Below, piece by piece: positions 1-5,293 of a stretch of 6,354 nucleotides of DNA. The stretch's first letter is position 1. Each line of letters starts with the position of its first letter. Origin of the DNA: Alphaproteobacteria bacterium (GTDB taxonomy: Bacteria; Pseudomonadota; Alphaproteobacteria; Rickettsiales; Rickettsiaceae). A program made the translations under genes and the position numbers. The DNA lies in contig JAUIKA010000064.1 of the NCBI GenBank assembly GCA_030430995.1, positions 1 through 6,354 on the forward strand. Reading direction: 5' to 3'. The notes beneath the pieces were generated by a model that worked only from the letters and a program-made list of their open reading frames with translations, did no database searches and had not been told where the DNA came from.

Positions 1-72
1 TCATTAATTTTACTTGTAAAATTTTTATAAATTATGGGAAATATATAAAAATTTTACAAGTAAAATTAATGA
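1..72. repeat. Large perfect inverted repeat (29-bp arms), possible bidirectional terminator
   Basis: Bases 1-29 are the exact reverse complement of bases 44-72. After one A/A mismatch (30/43), three more pairs form (31-33 with 40-42), leaving a six-base loop at 34-39. The structure starts exactly at the window edge, so the arms may extend further left. It lies 28 bases downstream of the end of the minus-strand operon fliL-fliM-DUF6468, where a terminator is expected. However, the arm is far longer than an ordinary intrinsic terminator and is nearly all A/T, and no T-tract can be judged because the sequence ends. It could equally be a palindromic repeat element or the remains of a small inverted-repeat transposon. 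The structure is seen directly; the role is inferred. Confidence 0.85.
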
Positions 73-100
73 TGCAATTATTAAACTATAAGACAGATAT

Positions 101-625
101 CTATACTTCATTTTTTGTTCCTATTTTTTGTAGAGTATTGTAATATTCACTTTGCTCTAATTTGCCGAGCTTGCTTTCTGTAGTCTTAATTGATTTAACC
201 TGAGATGCTGAGTCTTGGCTCTCCTTTTTTGCCCTGCCAACACTGCGCTTTGTAACCTTTTCTACTTTAGGAGCAGCTTGCTGCATCAAAAGTTCTAATT
301 TATCTATGATGTTTTTCCCATCATCAATTGATGACTGCATCCTTTTTATCAGAGATGTAGAAGATTGATTAATAAAAACTATTTCATCCCCTATTTTATT
401 TGACTGGTCAATTAATTGCTTTATATGATTTTCACATCTTTGTGCATTGGAGAGTATTTCCTCTAATTTATCTTTAGAAGTTACAATAGATGTATTCATA
501 TTTTCTATCATTTTAGAAAAGTCTTTTTTCATAGAAAATAAAGCATCAATTTTTTTACTCAATTTAAAGCAATATAAAATACAAACCGCTATTATGAGTA
601 ATAATACTATGTCAAGATACATCAT
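101..625 (-). CDS. DUF6468-type membrane-anchored coiled-coil protein of the flagellar operon
   Basis: This 174-residue protein resembles the DUF6468 proteins encoded next to fliM in many alphaproteobacterial flagellar clusters; their function is not established. A single N-terminal membrane segment (about residues 4-21) is followed by a charged, heptad-like helical region (about 22-115). The pattern of that family is visible in 'LDIVLLLIIAVCILYCFKLS', then 'LEEILSNAQ' and 'IGDEIVFINQSS'. Next come a basic stretch (about 119-135, 'PKVEKVTKRSVGRAKKE') and a polar tail. The topology suggests a short membrane anchor with a cytoplasmic coiled coil. The start is ATG at 625 or the adjacent ATG at 622, both inside the end of fliM (overlap of about 14 bases), which points to translational coupling; no clear Shine-Dalgarno sequence is seen. 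Recognition is by pattern and not by search. It could instead be an unrelated coiled-coil protein, but position and layout favour DUF6468. Confidence 0.78.
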   Translation of the reverse strand: MMYLDIVLLLIIAVCILYCFKLSKKIDALFSMKKDFSKMIENMNTSIVTSKDKLEEILSNAQRCENHIKQLIDQSNKIGDEIVFINQSSTSLIKRMQSSIDDGKNIIDKLELLMQQAAPKVEKVTKRSVGRAKKESQDSASQVKSIKTTESKLGKLEQSEYYNTLQKIGTKNEV

Positions 626-1550
626 TATTATTGCAAATTATTTTTTTTATCTCAATAGCAACATTCCCATTAACCTGCCCTACACTTCCTGTACAAATTC
701 GTTTACCTGCACATATTAGAGCTGCGTCAGATTCATAGTCACAACCTAGCATAATAGTATCCCCCTTTTTTAGCTTTGCAATTGCTCCAAAAGTTTGTTT
801 ATTCTTAGAAAATAGCCTTGCATCTAAATCAAAACTTACTTTATGTACTTTATCAGAAAGTTTATCCTGCCATTCTTCCTGGGGATGATTCTTCTGACCA
901 ATAAACATTTGTTGTAGCTGTGGTTTAATGTCTTCTATGGTGCTATATGGCAATACTACTGATATTTTACCTATATTACTATCTATATTAGTAGTAATTT
1001 CTATATTAACAACAGGGTCACCTGGCCTTGCGATGGACACAAAATTTTGATTGGTTTCTATTCTCTCTAACAAACATTCCAAATTTGTTACAACTTCAAA
1101 TGCCTCTTCAAGCTCTCTTAATATGTTATTAGCAAAATTCTCTATCAAAGAGAATTCTATCATTGTATATTCCTTTTTGATATTATTGTAATTATCTGGC
1201 TTGCCACCCAAAATAGAATCTAATAAACTAAATACCACTTCACTATCTATTGTAAGCAATCCATAGCTATCTAGCTCTATTATTTTGAATACGACTAATA
1301 TATCCTTGCCTGGTATCTTCTTTGGTAAATTACCAAATCTTATAGACTCACAAGAAGATATATCTAGCTCTAATACTTCTGATGTTATATTTCTGAAGCC
1401 ATTATTCATCAAAATTCTTAATCTTTCTGCTATTACTTGTACCATAGGAAATTTTTCATATGATGTAGTAGCATTTTGATTAACTATAGCACCTATACCA
1501 TGTTGATTTTTCTTGCTATGAGTATCTAAAAAAGCTTTATTTTTTGTCAT
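612..1550 (-). CDS. fliM: Flagellar motor switch protein FliM
   Basis: FliM is part of the cytoplasmic C ring that sets rotation direction and contacts FliG and FliN. The 312-residue length is close to the usual 320-340. The middle CheC-like domain (about residues 35-220) contains 'LLDSILGGKPDN', matching the family's GG loop, followed by 'YTMIEFSLIENFANNIL', matching the usual 'T.iE....' helix. The C-terminal SpoA domain (about 228-305) shows 'LKKGDTIMLGC' and 'GSVGQVNGNVAIEIKKI'. The first 30 residues are polar and lack the canonical CheY-binding peptide (LSQxEIDxLL type). The ATG at 1550 is the only reasonable start: upstream in frame there are only ten or so sense codons, none a standard start, before a stop at 1581-1583. 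It lies 11 bases after the fliL stop and overlaps the next gene, so the three form one operon. Confidence 0.93.
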   Translation of the reverse strand: MTKNKAFLDTHSKKNQHGIGAIVNQNATTSYEKFPMVQVIAERLRILMNNGFRNITSEVLELDISSCESIRFGNLPKKIPGKDILVVFKIIELDSYGLLTIDSEVVFSLLDSILGGKPDNYNNIKKEYTMIEFSLIENFANNILRELEEAFEVVTNLECLLERIETNQNFVSIARPGDPVVNIEITTNIDSNIGKISVVLPYSTIEDIKPQLQQMFIGQKNHPQEEWQDKLSDKVHKVSFDLDARLFSKNKQTFGAIAKLKKGDTIMLGCDYESDAALICAGKRICTGSVGQVNGNVAIEIKKIICNNNDVS

Positions 1551-1561
1551 ATCTAAATAAT

Positions 1562-2053
1562 TTATTTTATAACTATAGACCTAAGAATTACATCTTCTAC
1601 ACTATCTGGCGACATAATAGTATTTACCCTAGTTTTAATTCCATCCACAAGCATCATTGTACCTCCAGGTGCATTAATATCCATAGGCGTTAACTCTCTT
1701 ATGTATATAATGACTGCATTTTCTATCTGGGGTAAGTTCTTCTGTGCTATTTTTGCTATATGATTATTCTGTAATTTAAGGCTTATATTAACGTTAATAT
1801 ATACTGGATTTTTAGAATTTGTACTTAAATTTGTAAGAATATTATTCAGATCTACAATATTTTCTTTAATTACGCTATCTCTATCATCCTTACTGTTTTT
1901 TGTGTACAAGATATAGCCTCCAATGGACATGAAAAGAAAAATGCATAATACAATAATTACTTTTATATCCCTTTTGGATTTACTTTTTGTAACTATGTTA
2001 TCTTTTTCATCTAAAAAATTTATATCACCATAACCCTCTGAATCCTTTTTCAT
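1562..2053 (-). CDS. fliL: Flagellar basal body-associated protein FliL
   Basis: FliL is a single-pass inner-membrane protein that surrounds the stator and supports torque generation. This 163-residue protein has a cytoplasmic N-terminal tail (1-29), one membrane helix (about 30-50, 'IKVIIVLCIFLFMSIGGYIL') and a periplasmic domain. That domain has the expected sequence pattern: 'VDLNNILTNLS' just after the membrane, a strand 'NPVYINVNISLKL', and a C-terminal signature 'YIRELTPMDI...' through 'TRVNTIMSPDSVEDVILRSI', which corresponds to the family's 'lr.L...dl...G...l...l..r.N......v..V.f..f..q'. The start at 2053 has no evident Shine-Dalgarno sequence. It is the first gene of the minus-strand operon and is transcribed divergently from flgF. 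Confidence 0.92.
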   Translation of the reverse strand: MKKDSEGYGDINFLDEKDNIVTKSKSKRDIKVIIVLCIFLFMSIGGYILYTKNSKDDRDSVIKENIVDLNNILTNLSTNSKNPVYINVNISLKLQNNHIAKIAQKNLPQIENAVIIYIRELTPMDINAPGGTMMLVDGIKTRVNTIMSPDSVEDVILRSIVIK

Positions 2054-2136
2054 GATAAATTTATTACTATAATAATGCTTCTTATGTTAGTATTATACAG
2101 ATAAATATGCAATACACATAACGTTTATTATATCAC
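2054..2136. promoter_or_regulatory. Divergent control region between fliL and flgF
   Basis: These 83 bases must hold the promoters of both flagellar operons. On the minus strand a perfect TATAAT lies at 2097-2092, about 38 bases before the fliL start, but the -35 position (about 2121-2116, TTATGT) is a poor match. On the plus strand a TATAAT lies at 2068-2073, about 63 bases before flgF, again without a good -35 box. An imperfect inverted pair, 2082-2094 (TTATGTTAGTATT) and 2111-2121 (reverse complement TTATGTGTATT), flanks the fliL -10 and could be an operator. I see no sigma54 (GG-N10-GC) or clear sigma28 signature. In such AT-rich DNA, TATAAT matches arise by chance, so the individual boxes are tentative. 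Confidence 0.45.
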
Positions 2137-2910
2137 ATGAGCATTATTTTTAGATTATTTTTAGGTATTTTTCTTTTAAGCTCTAGCGGTTTTGCATTCT
2201 ACAACTCTAAGTACATTTCAATTTCCAACCAAGTTGCAAGGTCAAAACAACTTATTATAGTAAGTAATAATATAGCCAATATTTCTACGAAGGGATATAT
2301 AGAGGAAAATGCAATTATGTCTGTATCTTCCCCAAGAAATAACCCTAGGAATAGTTTTGTGCAGCTAAAATCAGCATGGCAAAATAAAGCAAAAGGGCCT
2401 ATTAAACATACGGGAAGAGACTTGGATGTAACGCTTGAAACAGATGGGTATTTTATTTTAGGAGATATTAATAATCTAAGATACTCCTCGAATGCATCAA
2501 TGATAGTAAATAGCGAAAATATATTAGTAGACATTAATAGCCATTTGCCAATATTAGATGACAATCTAACAGAAATAATATTACCTGAGAATGCGAAGTC
2601 ACTTGCTACAGACAGAAGCGGCAATATATATGTAGATCAAATCCCAATAGCGAAATTTGGCGTAATACAATTTGCTGACTCATCTAAAATGCTAAAGATG
2701 GGCACCGGTCTATATAGCACAAAGGAAGAAGGGGTAGTGCTAGATGAATATGTATCAATTCCACAAGCGCTCAGAGAATCTAATGTAAATACTATCCACG
2801 CTACACAAAATATGATAGAATTGCAAAGAGCATCTGAGTCAACGCGAGCCGTTGGTAGCAATATGGATGAGGCTGAAAAGGGTCTTCTAAGGGTGCTAAC
2901 AAGTAAATAA
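2137..2910 (+). CDS. flgF: Flagellar proximal rod protein FlgF with a signal-peptide-like N-terminal extension
   Basis: FlgF forms part of the proximal rod and is normally exported through the flagellar type III apparatus. The N-terminal D0 helix is visible as 'YISISNQVARSKQLIIVSNN' (residues 26-45), continuing into 'IANISTKGY', the family's 'NN.AN.nT.Gyk' motif. The core has 'GRDLDVTLETDGYFILG' (93-109), equivalent to 'gdLDvai.GdGfF.v'. The C-terminal part has 'PQALRESNVNTI' and 'MIELQRASES' (209-235), the standard rod closing helix. The 257-residue length is normal to slightly long. The odd part is residues 1-24: one arginine, then a hydrophobic run 'LFLGIFLLSSSGFAF', with a plausible signal peptidase site after Ala20. 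No alternative ATG, GTG or TTG exists before the D0 helix, and an in-frame stop lies at 2119-2121, so the leader appears real. I favour FlgF over FlgG because a better FlgG follows. Confidence 0.9.
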   Translation: MSIIFRLFLGIFLLSSSGFAFYNSKYISISNQVARSKQLIIVSNNIANISTKGYIEENAIMSVSSPRNNPRNSFVQLKSAWQNKAKGPIKHTGRDLDVTLETDGYFILGDINNLRYSSNASMIVNSENILVDINSHLPILDDNLTEIILPENAKSLATDRSGNIYVDQIPIAKFGVIQFADSSKMLKMGTGLYSTKEEGVVLDEYVSIPQALRESNVNTIHATQNMIELQRASESTRAVGSNMDEAEKGLLRVLTSK

Positions 2911-2922
2911 TATAGGTGTAAT

Positions 2923-3747
2923 ATGGGAGCTAATGTAGCAATAAATAACGCTGTATCCGCAATGAAAAATGTACAAGAGGAGTTATCTGTAGCATCCAAT
3001 AATATGGCTAATGCGCAAACATCTGGCTTCAAAGAGGCTTTTTTAGTTACAACGGATAATGTGTACACTAATTACAATACAACAGGGGCGAATAGTAATT
3101 CACCTACACATCTACAGCTTGGTTCAGGCTCCAGGGGGCAAGCTATAGTAGAGAGAATGACTCCAGGAGCAATGAAAACTACCAACAATATATGGGATAT
3201 GGCAATAGTAGGAAGCAACGGTATGCTCATGTTTCAAATACGCTTTGCTAATGGCTCCTTAGGTTATACAAGAAGTGGTAGATTCAAACTTGATAGTCAG
3301 CGCCGATTAATAACTCAGGATGGGCATTTTGTTACATCAGCAGATGGGGCAGAAATATCAATACCAGAAGGAGTATCCTGCGATGAAAATCACATAAGAG
3401 TAAAGGACAACGGCGTAATAGAATATAAAGATGAAGATGGCAGTTGGGAAGAAGTAGATAATGGCAAGTTAGGAGTGTTTAGCTTTGCAAACCCAAGCGG
3501 AATGAATAAAATAAGCGGAGGGGTTATGCTAGCTACCGATGTATCAGGGGAGCCATTAGAAATGGATATGGGCAATACTACTGGTTATGGGCAGATACAA
3601 AATAAAATGTATGAAGGCTCCAATGTAGATGTAATAAACACAGTAAGTGAGCTAGTACAAAAACAAGTACAAAGCAAAATTGCTGCTGAACTTCTAAAAA
3701 CCGCAAGTGAAGCAGAGAAAGATAGTATAGGCGCGCTACGTGGATAA
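2923..3747 (+). CDS. flgG: Flagellar distal rod protein FlgG
   Basis: FlgG forms the distal rod that crosses the P and L rings. This 274-residue protein (family about 260) has the N-terminal D0 helix and motif 'SVASNNMANAQTSGFKE' (22-38). It then has 'LQLGSGSR' (65-72; family 'vqiG.Gv'), 'MTPGAMKTTNNIWDMAIVG' (79-97; family 'tqG....T.n.LDlai.G'), 'YTRSGRFKLDSQRRLITQDG' (115-134; highly typical) and 'GYGQIQNKMYEGSNVDVI' (221-238). The final helix 'TVSELVQKQVQSKIAAELLK' replaces the usual '.mI..QRAYE.NsK.i', a notable departure. A modest AGGTG at 2914-2918 sits four bases before the ATG, one of the few Shine-Dalgarno-like sites in the window. It starts 12 bases after flgF, so the two are co-transcribed. 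Confidence 0.94.
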   Translation: MGANVAINNAVSAMKNVQEELSVASNNMANAQTSGFKEAFLVTTDNVYTNYNTTGANSNSPTHLQLGSGSRGQAIVERMTPGAMKTTNNIWDMAIVGSNGMLMFQIRFANGSLGYTRSGRFKLDSQRRLITQDGHFVTSADGAEISIPEGVSCDENHIRVKDNGVIEYKDEDGSWEEVDNGKLGVFSFANPSGMNKISGGVMLATDVSGEPLEMDMGNTTGYGQIQNKMYEGSNVDVINTVSELVQKQVQSKIAAELLKTASEAEKDSIGALRG

Positions 3748-3806
3748 CAGCTTCTTTATATAATAATAAAAAGAATTGTTAGGTAAATAGATGTAATTAT
3801 TGGATT

Positions 3807-4487
3807 ATGGCAAATCTTATTAAATTAAAATATTTTGTATTTATTACAATAATTCTTCTTTTCTATTGTGCAGCCAATGATAATTGTTATGCAGATTCTA
3901 AAGCTTATAACCACTCCCCTTTAGAATTAATGGTAAAGCTACAAACTGACTGTAAAGAAGTAAGAATTCAAGATTCTTATCTTACATCTCTGGATGCTGC
4001 ATCTATTATAGATATTGTTAATATAAGCCAAAACAGCTTTACCGCCAAAATAAGCAGTTATGGAACCGAAGAAACTATAGATGCAAATTTTGAATGCTAT
4101 ATAAATTTGCCTATTTCAGTAAAGATTTTACATATAGGAAAAATACTATCACAAGCAGATGTGATATCTACCGCTGTGTTAAAACAAGAAGCAAAAACAA
4201 AGAATTATATTATATCTGAAGATGATCTAATAGGAAAACAACTGAGAGTAAAGATCCCTTCCCATGTAGCATTCAAAAAAGAATATCTAATAAACCCTAT
4301 GGTTTTAAAAAGAGGAGACCCTGTAACTCTGTTATATGAAAAAAATGGAATATCGATTAAATCTTCAGGAATATGTTTAAAAAAAGCAGCGGTGGGAGAT
4401 TCTGTTAGAGTAAAAAATAGTAAAACGGGTATTGAATTAGATGGAGTAGTATTAGATAATAGCACTATCAAGATATATGGTAAATAA
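3807..4487 (+). CDS. flgA: Flagellar P-ring assembly chaperone FlgA
   Basis: FlgA is a periplasmic chaperone that helps FlgI assemble the P ring around the rod. This 226-residue protein has an N-terminal Sec signal: 'KLKYFVFITIILLFYCAAN' with a likely cleavage after Ala29 (C-Y-A before D30). A SAF-type domain follows in the middle ('GKILSQADVISTAVL' 111-125, 'EDDLIGKQLRVKIPSHVAF' 138-156, 'VLKRGDPVTLLYEKNGISI' 166-184). The C-terminal strand region ends in 'AVGDSVRVKNSKTGIELDGV' (195-214) and 'VLDNSTIKI', matching the family's 'G..i.VrN..Sgk.i.G.V....v.v'. A 59-base gap separates it from flgG. That gap holds only A/T-rich sequence with one TATAAT (3759-3764) and no good -35, so read-through from flgF is likely. 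The last 11 bases overlap flgH. Confidence 0.9.
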   Translation: MANLIKLKYFVFITIILLFYCAANDNCYADSKAYNHSPLELMVKLQTDCKEVRIQDSYLTSLDAASIIDIVNISQNSFTAKISSYGTEETIDANFECYINLPISVKILHIGKILSQADVISTAVLKQEAKTKNYIISEDDLIGKQLRVKIPSHVAFKKEYLINPMVLKRGDPVTLLYEKNGISIKSSGICLKKAAVGDSVRVKNSKTGIELDGVVLDNSTIKIYGK

Positions 4488-5208
4488 TATTATGTTATTT
4501 TTTAGAGCAGTAAATAGAGCGTTACTTTTTTTTATATTTCTATCTATTGCTGGATGTGGATTTTTGAGCAAGATAAAAAACCTTGGCCAATATCCTGAGT
4601 TTAGTAGCATAAGAATTAACCATAACCAACCAGACTCCACAGCAGAAACTCAACAAGAGCAAGAACAAGAGGAATATATCTCTAAAAATAATTCTTTATG
4701 GACACCAGGCAGCAAAAGCTTCCTTCATATACATAAAACATGGAAAACTGGGGATATATTAAAAGTCAAAGTTATAATACAAGATAAAGCCTCACTAAAT
4801 AACACAACAAATGAAAATAGAAAAGGGAAAGACCAAAGCGCTATAGTAAATATTGTAGGGAAAAGCAGGCTTAACCCATTATTTGATATCAATTCTGATA
4901 GCGGATACACAGGAAGCGGAAGAATTAATAGGAAAGAAGAAATAAATATAGAGGTTGCAGCTATAGTTCAGCAAGTGCTTCCTAATGGTAACTTAGTGAT
5001 ATTAGGCAGCCAAGAAGTAAGGGTAAATTATGAGCTCAGAGAGGTAAAAGTAGCTGGAATAGTAAGGCCGGTAGATATAAGCTTTGATAACTCTATAAAA
5101 TCAGACCAAATAGCAGAAGCTAGGATTTCTTATGGAGGGAGAGGCAACCTAAGTGAAGCGCAGCAGAAAAAATTAGGAAGGCAAATATTAGATCTATTGC
5201 CTTTTTAA
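4477..5208 (+). CDS. flgH: Flagellar L-ring lipoprotein FlgH
   Basis: FlgH forms the outer-membrane ring around the rod. The 243-residue protein begins with a lipoprotein signal ending in lipobox 'IAGC', giving lipidated Cys27. After a polar linker rich in Gln and Glu (57-66, 'ETQQEQEQEE') come the FlgH landmarks 'SLWTPGSKSF' (73-82) and 'GDILKVKVIIQDKASLNNTT' (92-111). These are followed by 'GSGRINRKEEINIEVAAIV' and 'VLPNGNLVILGSQEVRVNYE'. The highly conserved C terminus 'ARISYGGRGNLSEAQQKKLG' is followed by a short tail. ATG 4477 overlaps flgA by 11 bases; ATG 4492 is an alternative that leaves a slightly shorter signal peptide. The final codons form the left arm of a hairpin. The call is very secure from the motifs. 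Confidence 0.96.
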   Translation: MVNNIMLFFRAVNRALLFFIFLSIAGCGFLSKIKNLGQYPEFSSIRINHNQPDSTAETQQEQEQEEYISKNNSLWTPGSKSFLHIHKTWKTGDILKVKVIIQDKASLNNTTNENRKGKDQSAIVNIVGKSRLNPLFDINSDSGYTGSGRINRKEEINIEVAAIVQQVLPNGNLVILGSQEVRVNYELREVKVAGIVRPVDISFDNSIKSDQIAEARISYGGRGNLSEAQQKKLGRQILDLLPF

Positions 5209-5221
5209 GGCAATAGATCTA
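5189..5221 (+). terminator. 15-bp hairpin across the flgH stop codon, possible operon end
   Basis: Bases 5189-5203 pair perfectly with 5207-5221, leaving a three-base TTT loop at 5204-5206. The core arm reads AGATCTATTGCC and its complement GGCAATAGATCT. The left arm encodes the last residues of FlgH, and the stop codon TAA (5206-5208) sits in the loop and start of the right arm. The position at the end of the flgF-G-A-H operon, just ahead of a new promoter, suits a terminator. No T-tract follows (ACTGACTG...), so it may instead protect the 3' end of the message or pause transcription. Confidence 0.6.
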
Positions 5222-5242
5222 CTGACTGTAATGTGGAAATGC

Positions 5243-5271
5243 TTGTAAAAAGAGTTGATATAAGTTATAAT
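5243..5271 (+). promoter_or_regulatory. Sigma70-like promoter of the transporter gene
   Basis: TTGTAA at 5243-5248 and a perfect TATAAT at 5266-5271 are separated by exactly 17 bases. Transcription would begin near 5278, giving a leader of about 16 bases before the ATG at 5294. It lies directly after the flgH hairpin, which supports a separate transcription unit. It is the best promoter match in the window. No Shine-Dalgarno sequence is evident in the short leader. Confidence 0.65.
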
Positions 5272-5293
5272 ATACGCTAAACAATCCCCGTTT

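Noticed and set aside
1..72. CRISPR repeat or insertion-sequence end
   Set aside because: There is only one inverted pair, no spaced direct repeats, and no transposase or cas gene in the window. A mobile-element origin is kept only as an alternative.
447..719. Plus-strand open frame of 90 codons
   Set aside because: It is antisense to the DUF6468-type gene and the end of fliM, both supported by family patterns.
2199..2624. Minus-strand open frame of 141 codons
   Set aside because: It lies entirely inside flgF, and its translation has no recognisable domain. The opposite strand encodes clear rod-protein motifs, so this is a shadow frame.
2637..3068. Minus-strand open frame of 143 codons spanning the flgF-flgG junction
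   Set aside because: It covers the well-supported ends of flgF and flgG, is rich in Ser/Leu/Thr as antisense of such genes usually is, and has no family resemblance.
3759..3764. TATAAT in the flgG-flgA gap as a separate flgA promoter
   Set aside because: There is no -35-like sequence 16-18 bases upstream, and such hexamers are common by chance in this composition. The short gap is compatible with one operon.
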